From Ustilago trichophora (lineage: Eukaryota; Basidiomycota; Ustilaginomycetes; Ustilaginales; Ustilaginaceae): 64,000 nt of DNA. Where the stretch lies: contig OOIN01000010.1 of the NCBI GenBank assembly GCA_900323505.1, positions 558,001-622,000 of the forward strand, read 5' to 3'. The notes under the pieces are model-generated. The model did not search any database and was not told the DNA's origin. It saw only the letters and a list, made by a program, of their open reading frames with translations. The translations under genes were made by a program, and so were the position numbers. Of the stretch, positions 34,208 to 44,865 are shown in pieces. Positions within the stretch are counted from its first letter, which is position 1. Each line of letters opens with the position of its first letter.

Positions 34208-34868
34208 CTTGGCCTTGATATTCCCTGTAGAGCTGAGCTGAGTGGATGTTTGTGTGCGTGTGTGTGTGTGTGTGTGTAAGAGAGAAGAAGAAGAAGTGTG
34301 CGAGACCGATGGACAAGTTGGTGTCAGATGGCGGCGGTCGAATGGAAAAAGATATTAGCAGACGTCTCTATATTCAGCGTCGGGCTTTCATCGAAGCGTC
34401 ACTTTCGATACAGCGCTACGTTTGCGTGTAGAGTGTATGACGGTTGTGTACAGTGTTATGAGGATGATTCACGATCAGATAGCACAGCAGTGGAAAGAAC
34501 GCCTCATGTGTCACACAAAAGTGTCATGGATCGCGAAAAGAAAAGGCTTCGGATAGCGCAGAGCTCACTCATCATCATGTGGAGGCTTGTGCGGCAGTCC
34601 TCTACCGTACCACCAAATAATTAAAAATAAAGAAATAAAAATAAATTTAAATGTCCGAACCGCAAGCTGCTCTCCATCATCGTCCCCCTTGCTCCTCAAA
34701 ACCCCTTCTGCTTACACAAAAACGCTGACATCTCGCACAAACCATCTCAAACTTGCAACACCGTTTGCATAAAGAGAGAAAGTGCGAACGTGTGTAGTAT
34801 ATTAATCAACAAGGACGCTGTGGGTATAATGTTCGAGAACAGCGTCTGCTTTTGTCAGAGTTGAGGAT
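34208..34868. promoter_or_regulatory. upstream region of the NAD(P)H-hydrate dehydratase gene
   Basis: About 660 nt between the EOS1-like stop and the NAXD ATG. It has a (GT)n run (about 34248-34277) in the probable leader and an AT-rich patch (34617-34652) that may hold the EOS1-like poly(A) signals. No ORF was supported. Confidence 0.4.
34248..34277. repeat. (GT)n microsatellite in the NAXD leader
   Basis: A TG/GT run about 40-70 nt upstream of the NAXD start codon, hence AC-rich in the mRNA sense. Confidence 0.85.
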
Positions 34869-37800
34869 TCAACCACCCAAGCGCATTGCATCAAAGATCA
34901 AGATCCACATGCTCAGATACGCCAGTACTGCGATGGGCACTACGTTTCTCCACACCGCCACTTCCCAATGGAAGTTGCGTCTGCTGCTGGTGCGTTCTCT
35001 TGTCCAGACACCCGCGCGGTAGACAAATCGCGTATGACTCTGTCTGTAAGTGGACGACGGTTGGAATGGGAATGGTGGGAGGACTGTTCGTCGGCCAAGT
35101 ATGCTCGTTTGGTCTGTTGGATCTTTGAAGAATGCAATCGTTGAAGACGAGGTGGTTGGCGGAACTCGACGACGCATTCCTGACTGAGTCAATGTATCAA
35201 TGCCAATGCGCGATGTAGGTACACCAGTACCCCCCAGCACAGTGCGATCCGTTGCGTAGCCAGGCCAATCTGATTCGCCTTCCATTTCAGTCTCTGTCCC
35301 ACCTGCAGCATTGGCAGTGGAATTCCTCTTCTTCTTCCTCCGCCGCGAAGGAGCAGCAAAAGAAGGCCCACCAATCACCGCACGCCAGAATCTAGTTCCT
35401 TGACCACCTCTTCTCTGCTTTCTCTGTCTCTCCCTCTCCGAAACGTAGAAGCTGACGGCGGCTGCATCACTCTCATCCCCCGATCTTGGGTCCCAATCCG
35501 AATCCCCCACCAGCGAATGCCCTGCTGCGGCAGAATAGGGATGCTGATCCGCATGGAACAGCCTTTCGGCTGCACTGGGCCGAGTCGGACTTTTGGCAAA
35601 ACGGCTGTCGGAGAGGTAGCCTAGGGCTTCGTTTTCCGCCTCGGCTTCTTCTTCTTCTTCTTCATCCAGCTCGTCATCCAGCGGCGCGTCGGCAATGTTG
35701 CTCGTCACCCAGCGAGATACTACATCGCTCAAAGCGGTGGTCGTTCCAATCACTACCCATGCTCCCAGTGGTTGATCTGCACCAAAGACGTGCACAGTAA
35801 GCCGGACGAGAGGCCAACAAATCGCCTGCAGAGCTACAAGTCGGATCAGCGAAGGCAAGATCGAGTAGTACAACAGCCAACGTCGCAAGAGTAGCGTAGT
35901 GAATGAAAGGGCGTGATATGCAGTACTCATGCTCCACAGGCAAGCGACGGCGAATTCGAGCGAGCCGGGTTGCCTGCGACCCAATCGAAGCGGACCCGAA
36001 ATCGTAAGCTCGGAGAGTTGTGCGCTCCAGAAGTGGCTCGTACCGTCGGGTGTGATGAGAATCTGACCGGGACTCAAAAGGTGGCCATGTCGCGTAGCGA
36101 GAACCCAGGCGTTGCGGGCTAGCCAAAAGGTTCCGATGCAGCCTGGGACTGCGGCGAGGATGCGGAGAGGGTGGAGGAGGAGTTTGAGGACGAGGGGGAA
36201 TTCTTCTTCGTCTTCGTTTGCCGCAGCGCCAGAGGGTGTTGCTTCAGGAGTGCCTGCTGCGTGCCTCGTAGTGGAGGCCGGATGGATGCTACCAAATGGA
36301 CTGCTAGGTGACATCTCGGAAGTGGGATCTGGCGATGAGGGACTGTCAGGTCGAGTGCTGTCCGAGATGGGAGACAGGGGCTGGCTGGCAATGTCTGTGT
36401 CGTCGTGGTCCATCTCGCTTTGGAAGGCGGATCGGGTGGGAATCGGCGCGACGTACTCTGCAGGTCGCCTGTTTGCGTGACCATTTCCACTGGCTGCGGT
36501 TAAGGACGGGGTGTCTGAAACGGCAGGCAGAGACGGCGGAGCTGCCAAGTCTTGTGGAGACATGCCATGGCTGTCACCAGCCGCATGCTGAGGCAGACTT
36601 ATTGAATCTCTTGCGACAGATGGGTTGATCGGCGTACGAGGCCGCAATAGTTGCCTTGCGCTGCCTGCCGAACCTGACCGACGCCTCCTCGACAACGTCG
36701 CTTGTGCTTGCGCCGACGAACCTGGCAGAAATGCTGAGACGACACTATCCGATACGTCAGTGCGAGACGGATGATCCATCGACGCAACCGTCTGACGCCT
36801 TTCCTCTCTTTTTTGCTTTGATCTGGACGAGGAGAACGACAGCGCACCATCGAGATCTTCATCCCCATCACTGTCTGGAGCAAAACCAGGACTGACGGGT
36901 GTGGAAGAGAATTGAGAGACATGTGCGACGCTCGGTGTCATTTCTAGCCCCGCTGGGAAGGGTGAGAGGCTGGTCAAGCCACGGCGTCCGTAGAACGAGG
37001 CGGAAGGTGAAGGAGGTCCACTGCGACTTCCACGCGAGGAGGATCGAGCTCGAAGCGAGGGTCGCGCAGGGATCGATGCAGAAGATGGTCCCGAGTTTGT
37101 ATGTGCACCTGCATTCGAGGGGATCGAGATGGGCGGAGGCAAAGGCGGGTCGTGGCGAGACGAGGTGGAGGCATTGAGCAAGGTCGAAGCAGAGGATGAG
37201 TTCGATGCAAAGCGACTCTGACTCGGTTGCTGCGAAGGTAGATCGAGGTCAGCGGCCCTCTCCAATTCTGTTTCGTGTGCCGATGCGCGTGGTGCGTAGG
37301 GAGGAGGCGATTCGAATTCGTGGCCGAGATACGAAGAATCGAGATCGGGAAGATGAGGCGTGCTACGACTAGCAAAGAGTCGCTGCAATCCGAGGAGGTG
37401 TGCAGTGTGTTGCATTTGCGCTGCGTGTTGAGCCCACTCGGACTGACTGGCTGAACGGGCAGCGTGCGCGGGATGGGGCGACAGGCGACCAAAGACCGTA
37501 TCCATTGGTGGAGATGGATCGGGTCTGCTGTTGGTGGTTCGAAGTTCAGGATGTGAGCTTGCATTTTGTGATCGCAGCTGAGCCAGAAGTGCAGGGTCAA
37601 AGTAGTCGGAAGCGTTGCGAGATAAGCCCGTATGAGGCGAGGTGGGTACAGAGCCATCGAGTGTCCAATCAGAAGGCATCAGATGATCCGCTATGGCGGA
37701 TGCTTGAGCCACTGGGGACATGGCGAGCGCCAAGGAACCAGCTGAAGAGAGGAGGGGCGACGAAGGTGCTGTGAATGCTGACATGCCGCTTGTTGAATAG

Positions 37801-38270
37801 CTGTGGCCGTGGGCGGATGATAGGCTGCGAAGACCATCGAGATGCGGCGTGGACCGATTGCGCAAGCTGCCCGTCAGCGGCCTTGGTTCTTGGTTAGCAG
37901 CCGAGGATAAGTAGACATTCGAGGTCGCTGATCTGCTGTGTGTGGAAATGGGGCCCGATCTGCTACTGCTACGACTGTGTCCAGACTGCGCAAGGTGTGC
38001 TCTGCGTGCCCTTCTGTGATTGCCGCCGTGTCCATTCTGGTGAAGTGAAGAGATTGCAGTATTGGCATTGGCGACTATATTGTGAACTGAGGTTGCCGAA
38101 GATGCTCGTGACCTTGTTCTGCGATGATGGGAGCTTGTCGAACTTGAAGGCTGATCATGAGAGGCTGAAGCGGCATCGCAAGAGCCAAAGATATGCTGAC
38201 TGTCGATGGCAGCCAACAGAGGCGGGCTCAGCACGGAGTGTTGGGAGAAGGTGGCGCCGTCATAGGACAT
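34869..38270 (-). CDS. EOS1-domain membrane protein with very long N-terminal extension
   Basis: Probably the fungal EOS1 protein, an ER membrane protein linked to N-glycosylation and oxidative-stress tolerance in yeast. The product is 1133 residues without introns. The EOS1-like membrane core starts near residue 685 (LLHPLRILAAVPGCIGTFWLARNAW). It continues with SLEFAVACLWSMSTAYHALS, the diagnostic RLVALQAICWPLVRLTVHVF and WVVIGTTTALSDVVSRWVTSN, and ends with a last membrane helix at the C-terminus (VVPIAVLAYLSMWILIFDAM). A charged insert of about 210 residues, with a Glu run, separates the last two membrane segments. Residues 1 to about 680 are Ser/Pro/His-rich and probably disordered. Yeast Eos1 has only about 370 residues, so most of this protein is extra sequence. 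Topology is inferred from hydrophobicity by eye. Confidence 0.75.
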   Translation of the reverse strand: MSYDGATFSQHSVLSPPLLAAIDSQHIFGSCDAASASHDQPSSSTSSHHRRTRSRASSATSVHNIVANANTAISSLHQNGHGGNHRRARRAHLAQSGHSRSSSRSGPISTHSRSATSNVYLSSAANQEPRPLTGSLRNRSTPHLDGLRSLSSAHGHSYSTSGMSAFTAPSSPLLSSAGSLALAMSPVAQASAIADHLMPSDWTLDGSVPTSPHTGLSRNASDYFDPALLAQLRSQNASSHPELRTTNSRPDPSPPMDTVFGRLSPHPAHAARSASQSEWAQHAAQMQHTAHLLGLQRLFASRSTPHLPDLDSSYLGHEFESPPPYAPRASAHETELERAADLDLPSQQPSQSRFASNSSSASTLLNASTSSRHDPPLPPPISIPSNAGAHTNSGPSSASIPARPSLRARSSSRGSRSGPPSPSASFYGRRGLTSLSPFPAGLEMTPSVAHVSQFSSTPVSPGFAPDSDGDEDLDGALSFSSSRSKQKREERRQTVASMDHPSRTDVSDSVVSAFLPGSSAQAQATLSRRRRSGSAGSARQLLRPRTPINPSVARDSISLPQHAAGDSHGMSPQDLAAPPSLPAVSDTPSLTAASGNGHANRRPAEYVAPIPTRSAFQSEMDHDDTDIASQPLSPISDSTRPDSPSSPDPTSEMSPSSPFGSIHPASTTRHAAGTPEATPSGAAANEDEEEFPLVLKLLLHPLRILAAVPGCIGTFWLARNAWVLATRHGHLLSPGQILITPDGTSHFWSAQLSELTISGPLRLGRRQPGSLEFAVACLWSMSTAYHALSFTTLLLRRWLLYYSILPSLIRLVALQAICWPLVRLTVHVFGADQPLGAWVVIGTTTALSDVVSRWVTSNIADAPLDDELDEEEEEEAEAENEALGYLSDSRFAKSPTRPSAAERLFHADQHPYSAAAGHSLVGDSDWDPRSGDESDAAAVSFYVSERERQRKQRRGGQGTRFWRAVIGGPSFAAPSRRRKKKRNSTANAAGGTETEMEGESDWPGYATDRTVLGGTGVPTSRIGIDTLTQSGMRRRVPPTTSSSTIAFFKDPTDQTSILGRRTVLPPFPFQPSSTYRQSHTRFVYRAGVWTRERTSSRRNFHWEVAVWRNVVPIAVLAYLSMWILIFDAMRLGG

Positions 38271-39063
38271 AGTCGGGAAGCGTGCCAGGTTGCTAGTGGA
38301 AGCGGTGGGTTCGTCATGTGAGCATGGCTGGTTTTTAGAGAAGGGAGAGATGAGAAGAGTCGCCTATTTGACGGAAACGGAGCAACCTAGCGCTTGTAGA
38401 GAATGAGAATTCCTTTTGACCGCAAGCAGACTGTGCCGTCGATAGGCTGAGATGGTGCCGGTCTCGATGACGAGATGAACGATAAGCACGATGAGTCGGA
38501 ACCCTGCCGATCGAGATAGGTGTTGTGATATCCAATCGAGCCGATCAGAAGCAAGATTGAGGTGAAAGGTTGAGGTCCAGATGGAAGGCGATGCCGCGGT
38601 CGAGATGAGTGTTTTTTGCTTTGTGAGCTTGTCAATGATGCTGCTGATGGTGATTGTGATCAAGGCTCTTATCTCGTCACTACAGAACGCGATGATCAAG
38701 ATCAAGAAGCGACAGGGTCCAAATTTCCTCCTTAACAGACCAAATTCTGTGCCAAAATTTATGGTACGCTTTTTTTTTTTCCTTTTTTATTTTGTCTCTG
38801 AGCACACCGTCTTTCCATCCAGTTCAAAACTCCAGAGAAACAAAAAAGGTCCGTGTCTGCAAAGTTGATACCCGACGTTTGCTACGAACCACACAAGACA
38901 ATGTCACAGATACAGAAGAATAAACAGTGAATGATTGTCTCTTTAACGTCTATTAAAAGGATCATGGGAATGAAGTTGCTGCGAAATGCCGGAATGACAA
39001 TCGAGGAGAAAAGATGAGCGAAAGTGTCGATTCGCTGTGTACGGCAAGTTGGATTGTACTGAA
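38271..39063. promoter_or_regulatory. intergenic region, AGC1-type carrier end to EOS1-like start
   Basis: About 790 nt holding the 3' end of the carrier gene and the promoter of the EOS1-like gene. A short T-run is present near 38769-38781. No ORF or known site was supported. Confidence 0.4.
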
Positions 39064-40602
39064 TTACTTGGCGGCAGCGGTGGCAGCAGCCGAGGGAGGA
39101 GGACGACCAAAGTCCTCGTGCATCTCGATGAGCAGCTGGAGTGCACGACGGGCGTGTGTACGCGAAGGGTCTTCGCCAGGAACGCCGTCGCGCAGAATGT
39201 CGGCCACCTCCTGCTCCTCGAAGGGGTATGGCAGGAATTTTTGCAAGTACTCGTAGGCCACCAGTGTCGCACCGAACTGAGGCGACGAACGCAACACACG
39301 CGCCAGTGAACCCTTGAAGAAGGCCTTGGGTCCCTCCTCGGCCATGATCTTGGTAGCGCAATCGACGATACCCTTGTAAGTTGCCTGCCCCTTGCGCGCC
39401 TCGACTTGCAGACGCGTCTTGATCACATCGGCAGGTGTAGTGAGGAAAGCAGCCGGCATACCAGCGATGGCAGCCGCAGCGAGCATCTCTCCGAAGCCGA
39501 GCTTCTTGCCGTCCTTGCCTTCGTGGAAGGTGTCCTTCTTCAAGTGAGCGTACGCAGGGAAATAGATGGCAGAGAAGGGTATGTCTCGAAGCAGACACGC
39601 CGAGGCACCCTTGTACAGACCCACCAGACCAAGCTGACGCACAATGTGGACCGCACCTCGTGCCACGCGGTCACCGCCCTCCGCCTTGGCGATCTCGCCA
39701 GCAACTTGAAGACGAATCTTGACGATTTCCAGAGGGTTGGTAAAGATAACCTGGCAACCACCGGCAGCACCACCGGCAAAGAGCTCCCAAGGCAAAGTGA
39801 TATTACCAGAGATGGGGTCCTTGGCGTGGCCTCGCACGAGGTCGTTGACGGTCAGCTTGATGGCTTTTTCGGGAGCTACACCGAGCAGCTGGGGACCGAG
39901 ACCAGAGTAAAAGCCGCGCAGACCCTCGTTGCGGAAGACTTTTTTGACGCAGTCTATCGAGTTTTTGTACATGAGCGGCTCACCGACCACCGCTGATCGC
40001 TGGTTCTGCATGCGTGTCTTTACCAGATCGATAGGGTACACGAGCGTTGCACCAACGGAACCGGCGATACCACCGAGGCCAAAGTTGTAAGCCGACTTGC
40101 CAATCTCAGCAAATGCGCTCTTGATGGGTTTCTCCTTCTTTTCTTCTTGGATTTCCTTGAGACGTGCTGCTGCAAGCTCCTGGAGCTGCTCCTTGGGTGT
40201 TGGGACGGGATGCGGTTCCAAGTCGTCCGAGATGTAAAGGTCGTGGCAGATGAGGTTTTCTTTGTCGGTCGCGCCGCGCACCACAGAGGTCTTGTATGAT
40301 AGCAAACCAGGCGACGAAGCAGCCACTTCACGTCGGAACTTTTCCATGTGTTCTGTGAACGAAGGGTTGGCATCTTGACGCGAGTAAAGCTTGGCGTTGA
40401 CCACGAACCGGCCTTCACCGGGAAAGTGTGGGATCCAGTAAACGCCATGCTGTCCGTTTCCGTTTCCGTTTCCGTTTCCGTTTCCGTTTCCGTTGCCGTT
40501 GACAGGAACAGATTGGGCCTGCTGCTGCTGTTCCGATGACGAGGGAGCAGACTCGCAGTGCACAGCTTTTGGCCAAAACATTGAAGGTACGAGATGGGAC
40601 AT
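39064..40602 (-). CDS. AGC1: mitochondrial carrier, aspartate/glutamate (AGC1/aralar) type, lacking EF-hands
   Basis: An inner mitochondrial membrane solute carrier, probably exchanging aspartate for glutamate in the malate-aspartate shuttle. The product is 512 residues. Three carrier repeats are present, each with the signature: [11 protein letters not shown] (about residue 190), [11 protein letters not shown] and [11 protein letters not shown]. The segment [20 protein letters not shown] with [17 protein letters not shown] is typical of aralar/AGC proteins. The N-terminal 170 residues are unlike the EF-hand domain of animal aralar: an Asn-Gly repeat (from CCGTTT hexamers at 40454-40501), then an unrecognised segment ([20 protein letters not shown]). 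No EF-hand exon is visible upstream. A (TG)n run lies within 40 nt upstream of the ATG. Substrate assignment is by family. Confidence 0.85.
   Translation of the reverse strand: MSHLVPSMFWPKAVHCESAPSSSEQQQQAQSVPVNGNGNGNGNGNGNGNGQHGVYWIPHFPGEGRFVVNAKLYSRQDANPSFTEHMEKFRREVAASSPGLLSYKTSVVRGATDKENLICHDLYISDDLEPHPVPTPKEQLQELAAARLKEIQEEKKEKPIKSAFAEIGKSAYNFGLGGIAGSVGATLVYPIDLVKTRMQNQRSAVVGEPLMYKNSIDCVKKVFRNEGLRGFYSGLGPQLLGVAPEKAIKLTVNDLVRGHAKDPISGNITLPWELFAGGAAGGCQVIFTNPLEIVKIRLQVAGEIAKAEGGDRVARGAVHIVRQLGLVGLYKGASACLLRDIPFSAIYFPAYAHLKKDTFHEGKDGKKLGFGEMLAAAAIAGMPAAFLTTPADVIKTRLQVEARKGQATYKGIVDCATKIMAEEGPKAFFKGSLARVLRSSPQFGATLVAYEYLQKFLPYPFEEQEVADILRDGVPGEDPSRTHARRALQLLIEMHEDFGRPPPSAAATAAAK
40454..40501. 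repeat. CCGTTT hexanucleotide repeat, eight units, coding
   Basis: Six CCGTTT units and two CCGTTG units in tandem encode alternating Asn and Gly on the minus strand near residues 34-50 of the carrier. Unit gain or loss keeps the reading frame. Confidence 0.95.
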
Positions 40603-41206
40603 GGAGACCGTCTATGTGTGTGTAGGTGTGTGTGTGTGTGCGTGGGTCACGAATGTGCTTTTGTCGTTGAACGCTGCGAAAGGATCGCTGAGCTGTGCCA
40701 CCTTCCTTTTGGTCAAAGTCAATGGTCGTAGGCCAGATTTTTTCCAAGATGAGAAACGAAGATATCGAGACTGTCGCTTCGACAGGGAAGGATACCGTTG
40801 GTGACGTTGATGACCAGGGGCAGGAACGACGAGGCAGTGCGGACCGGGAAACCCTTGAATGATGCCGAACGCAGGCAAAAGGAAATGTACAGAAAAGTCG
40901 AGGAGAGGAGGCCTGAAGAATGGAAGAAGGTCGGAAAGGAGGGAAATGGTAGAGAGGTGGAAGGAGACAGTGACGATGACGATGCCTGTGGGATGGAAAG
41001 ATGTGGGGGAATCGACCGAGCACGGTAAGCCAAGCGAGAAGTCCCAGCAGCGTCGTGATGATGCTCGTCAACCTTTTTTCTTTTCTTTTGGCGGCAAAGG
41101 TGCAGGAGAGCGGGATCTGCGTGTGCTTTGTGCGAGGGCGTGTGCGTCCAGACCAGAGAAAGCAAGCGGTATGCGTGTGGGTTCAGGTGTGACTCAAGTG
41201 TTTGTT

Positions 41207-41208
<2 letters not shown>

Positions 41209-41252
<44 letters not shown>
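41209..41252. repeat. (CT)n microsatellite, about 22 units
   Basis: A nearly pure CT run of about 44 nt on the + strand, about 600 nt upstream of the carrier gene. It reads GA on the sense strand of that gene. Confidence 0.95.
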
Positions 41253-41254
<2 letters not shown>

Positions 41255-41752
41255 TCTGGCACCGAGCTGAAAGCCGTAGATTCGAGGACAGCGCCGAGGT
41301 TTCTGTCCCCTCGGCCCTATCCTCGCACAAAATACAGTACAGGGCGCTGGAAGAATCTTGTTGTTTCAGAATCCTCTCACTACACTGCGAATCCATCATG
41401 CCCTTGTTGTCCGTGATCTGATTGTGGGCGAGGAGAGGTGCTGATCCCCGCAAAGCGCAACAGCTTCCAGTTTGGACGACATGCGGTTCTGCAGAGCAGT
41501 TGGTCGCCCGATCTTTGCAACAAGAAGAAACGAACAAGAGCAAAGTGTCGAAAATCAAATCAAATCAAATCAAGTCCAATCAAAACAAATTCCGATTTGC
41601 GTCACATTCGACACGCTCTAACCCGCTTGCGGATCGTTTTGGCTTAACGAAGCTTGCAAAAAATTCAAATCAATTTCTGCTTTTTCGCCCATTTCGCTTT
41701 TAAATCTCGCCGACCTGTCCCGAAGACCGGCGAGGAGGACGTGTGACCTGTG

Positions 41753-41764
41753 TACTGTACAGTA
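41753..41764. promoter_or_regulatory. perfect palindrome TACTGTACAGTA
   Basis: The symmetric form of the window-wide motif. It lies in the gap between the MFS stop (42328) and the AGC1-type start (40602). Confidence 0.5.
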
Positions 41765-42327
41765 AAAACTTGTTCTTCTTGGCTCGTGAAATTGGCATGA
41801 CCCGGTAGTTTTCTCTTCTCCACAAATCGCGTCACCGAACTATCGCTTTTATGACACCTTTTGGACCGGCCTTGGTTTGGTGAGATACCGAATCCCTTTT
41901 GTTTTTGCCAAAGCTGACGTCGGTGTGTACAGTCATTACTGCACGACACAGTACATCTCTGGAAGCGACGTCGATCTTTGCGTGCTCTTGCAAAGGCGTT
42001 TTCGCTAAACTGAATCGGTCGCCTCATCTGTCACATCGGCAATCCTCGCTCTCCCTCGTCCGGCTTGATTGCCGAGCACAACTCCAGCGCTCGTCTTCGG
42101 ACCGTCCTTCCGCCAAAGTTGGCAGTGTTGTCCGAGAAAATGTAACATTTCGTGACCATCGGCTCGCTCTGCCGATATTACCACACATTCTCTCAAGTCT
42201 TGTCGAGAGGCTGGTCAAAGCCACCACATTACAGTGAATTGTCTTGGAAAATATGATCAATGTATTTGTATCCTTTCTAGCCTTCAGACCTTTGTCTTTA
42301 GCACAATGTCGACGGCCGCTACCTTTG

Positions 42328-44865
42328 TCAAGCGCTGTTCTGGCCATCCGCCCCTTCCTCGCCTTCATCGCTGTGTTCGTCTTCATTCTCTTCCTCCTCA
42401 TCGTGTGCCTTTTCGTAGAATCCTCGATGACTCCAGAACAGCCCTACAGCTCCAATGGTGGCAAGCGCAGCAAAAAGCGCTTTGAACAGCCATACAAACT
42501 CTGGGTGTCCTCTCTCCAAAGCCACGCCAAACACAAACGAAGTGAGCAGCGGCACCACTGCAGCCACCACCGTCACCAGAATCTGGTGGGCTGCCAGCGC
42601 CTTGGTCTGATCATCCTCAGATACAGCATTGACCACCAGCGCTGTTCGTACCGAGGTCGAACCTGACGAGAGTTGCAGCATTACCACTGCAATCACCAGA
42701 GGAATCCATGCGCTCGACCACCACAGTCCTTCTTGCTTGCCGTCACTGCCAACCATTGACGAGGGGCGAGCGGAGGTGGTAGGTGCTTTACCAGAGCTAG
42801 CCATCATCAGGAATGCTGCAGTCGCCATGACGTACGATCCGACCATGATCGAGATGTCGAGCTTGCCTCTCTGGATTCGCTTGATCAGGTCCGACGGCGA
42901 GTTGGTAAAGATCGAGTGCGTTTCCCAGTTGCTGCTGCCAATCGTGATCTGCGAACCCATCGATCGCCGCTTGTTGGCTTTGAGATTCGAGTAGCCTAAC
43001 GATGCTGCCGCCTTGTAGGACGGCCGACGTCGCGCCGGTCTCGCCTCAATCTGAGACTCGCCCGCGCCTTCCGAGCTACCTGGTCGACCGTAGTCTCGTG
43101 CGGACACGCTGCCGTATTGCGTGCTCGAGGCTCCACGGATCAGAGGTGAACGCTCGTCGTCATTCGCAGTGCGAGCACGGTTGGCGTCGCTTCCAGATGC
43201 ACCGCTCGCACCCGCTGCCTTTCGACGCTGTCGGGCAGCTTCCTTGAGCTTGCGTACCTGTTTGCGACGTCTTGCCAGACCAATCTTGGCCACGTATCGC
43301 CTAGCTAGAGCGACTCCTGGAGGAAAGATGGCGGTGAGGAAAAGGGCACGGGTGCTTTGCAACACGCTGATGAGATATCCGTTCTGCAGTACGTCAAAGC
43401 CGAATCGCTCGCTGTTGTAGAGAAGCAGTAGCGGCACCATGAATGCTTGGTACGTCTCTTCGAATACAACCACGGCTGCCAGGTTGAGCAGTCGAAAGTC
43501 CATCCTGCTTTGCAGTCTTTGCACGGCAGTCGACAGCTCAGCCGACTGGCCATCACTTGCATCTCCGGATGAAGTCTGGTCTTGACTCTGGCTCTGGTGC
43601 CGACGTTCCGACAGTGGAGCATCAATGATGTCTTGCTCCGTCGTGGGTGTATAATGTCGCCGCTTGGGCCAAAAGATGGCCAAGGGACGCAAGAAATTGA
43701 GCTTGCGCAACCGTGATCGCCATTTGAACTTGGAAGTGTCACGGTCCGTGTGACAAGTTGACCATGTCACGTTGGATTCATTCTCTCCATTTACTACATG
43801 TTGCTCGACCTCTCCATCCTCCTCTGATGAGCCGGACTCGACCTCGTCCGAATGGAGCCACTGGTCGACAAATGTATGTTCGGCGCCTTTTTTGCTCTCA
43901 GGCACGATCAGCAGGATGTAAGCGACAGCCAGCACCATCAGACCACAATCGGCGTAGAAGGGTGCAAAAAATTCGTTGGTGAGGCTGGCAAGCAGACCTC
44001 CCAATGCGCTTGATGGAAATGCGCCGATCTGACCAAAGCCTTCGATGAAGCTGAGAGCTCCTGCTCGTTGCGCTTCTGACGTTGTATCGACTACGTAATT
44101 CTGGATAGCGATGCGGAGCGGTGCACCTGCTGACGCTTCGGAAAGAACTACAGCCAAGTAGAGCACGACAGCACCAGCGATCGGTGGTAGGATTACTGCA
44201 ACTCTGAAGACGAGAATGGCCAAAGCGATAACGATATGCGCCATGAGCAGTAACGGTTTGCGCCCGAAGCGACGCGAAAGCGTGGAAGCACGCGAGAGCG
44301 TCATGAGCCCGAGGAGAGCGCCCACGGTCACCATGGCGGCCGAATAAGAAGAGGTCGACTTTTGCACCCATGGAAGCGAACAGCGTGGTGGATTGGGAAG
44401 TTCTGGTGCTGGTGGTAGCTTCATCATGGTCGCCGTCTCTGAACCGGATGCCAAGAGAGTGCGAACTGCGGTTACGAGACGCGAGCCCTTGTGACCGATA
44501 GGCTCGTCGCGAATGGTAGGGTCGTACACTTCGCACATGATGTAGGTGTATACCTTGAACATTGAGGCAAGGGGCATGCCACTTGCCAAGCTTCCGAGAA
44601 GCGTTACCACTGCCATGTGGTAAGGGCTCGGTCGGCCAGAACGAAATGCCTGCGACACATCTCGAATGGTCTGTGCCGGTGCTGTCGCTTCGGAGCCATC
44701 ATCGGTGTCGTTGGTTGACTCTTCGGTTGTGGTAGAAATGCGAGATGCTCGCGAGTCTTTTCTTCGACCTAGAGGCTGTCTCGACGTGGTAGGTGATGTA
44801 AGCCGTGATCGGGACTGTGACGGCGATGGCGGCCTCGCAGCGGTGGGCGAGCTTGAGCTTTGCAT
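42328..44865 (-). CDS. major facilitator superfamily transporter
   Basis: A membrane transporter of 845 residues without introns; substrate unknown. After a 75-residue Ser/Arg-rich cytosolic N-terminus, membrane segments begin with MAVVTLLGSLASGMPLA. The MFS loop 2-3 signature appears as SRASTLSRRFGRKPLLLM (about residues 190-205), followed by hydrophobic helices and a YILLIVPESKKG exit. The second half starts after a hydrophilic central loop of about 120 residues (FRLLNLAAVVVFEETYQAFMVP). A further basic/Ser-rich insert of about 130 residues sits between later helices, and an acidic tail (EEEENEDEHSDEGEEG) ends the protein. It looks like the fungal MFS group related to proton-coupled nutrient or drug transporters. 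It is divergent from TRAPPC10. Confidence 0.85.
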   Translation of the reverse strand: MQSSSSPTAARPPSPSQSRSRLTSPTTSRQPLGRRKDSRASRISTTTEESTNDTDDGSEATAPAQTIRDVSQAFRSGRPSPYHMAVVTLLGSLASGMPLASMFKVYTYIMCEVYDPTIRDEPIGHKGSRLVTAVRTLLASGSETATMMKLPPAPELPNPPRCSLPWVQKSTSSYSAAMVTVGALLGLMTLSRASTLSRRFGRKPLLLMAHIVIALAILVFRVAVILPPIAGAVVLYLAVVLSEASAGAPLRIAIQNYVVDTTSEAQRAGALSFIEGFGQIGAFPSSALGGLLASLTNEFFAPFYADCGLMVLAVAYILLIVPESKKGAEHTFVDQWLHSDEVESGSSEEDGEVEQHVVNGENESNVTWSTCHTDRDTSKFKWRSRLRKLNFLRPLAIFWPKRRHYTPTTEQDIIDAPLSERRHQSQSQDQTSSGDASDGQSAELSTAVQRLQSRMDFRLLNLAAVVVFEETYQAFMVPLLLLYNSERFGFDVLQNGYLISVLQSTRALFLTAIFPPGVALARRYVAKIGLARRRKQVRKLKEAARQRRKAAGASGASGSDANRARTANDDERSPLIRGASSTQYGSVSARDYGRPGSSEGAGESQIEARPARRRPSYKAAASLGYSNLKANKRRSMGSQITIGSSNWETHSIFTNSPSDLIKRIQRGKLDISIMVGSYVMATAAFLMMASSGKAPTTSARPSSMVGSDGKQEGLWWSSAWIPLVIAVVMLQLSSGSTSVRTALVVNAVSEDDQTKALAAHQILVTVVAAVVPLLTSFVFGVALERGHPEFVWLFKALFAALATIGAVGLFWSHRGFYEKAHDEEEENEDEHSDEGEEGADGQNSA

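Larger units (their letters stand above)
40603..42327. promoter_or_regulatory. upstream region of the AGC1-type gene
   Basis: About 1.7 kb between the MFS transporter stop and the carrier ATG. It includes a (TG)n run (about 40613-40641), a (CT)n run (about 41209-41252), an AATCA repeat (about 41552-41577), and motif copies TACAGTACAG (41333) and TACTGTACAGTA (41753-41764, a perfect palindrome). A 279-residue minus frame (40719-41558) is low-complexity leader, not a gene. Confidence 0.45.

Noticed and set aside
40719..41558. 279-residue minus-strand ORF upstream of the carrier, considered as a missing EF-hand exon
   Set aside because: Contains an Arg-Glu run from the (CT)n tract and no EF-hand loop; it is not in a spliceable arrangement that I can support.
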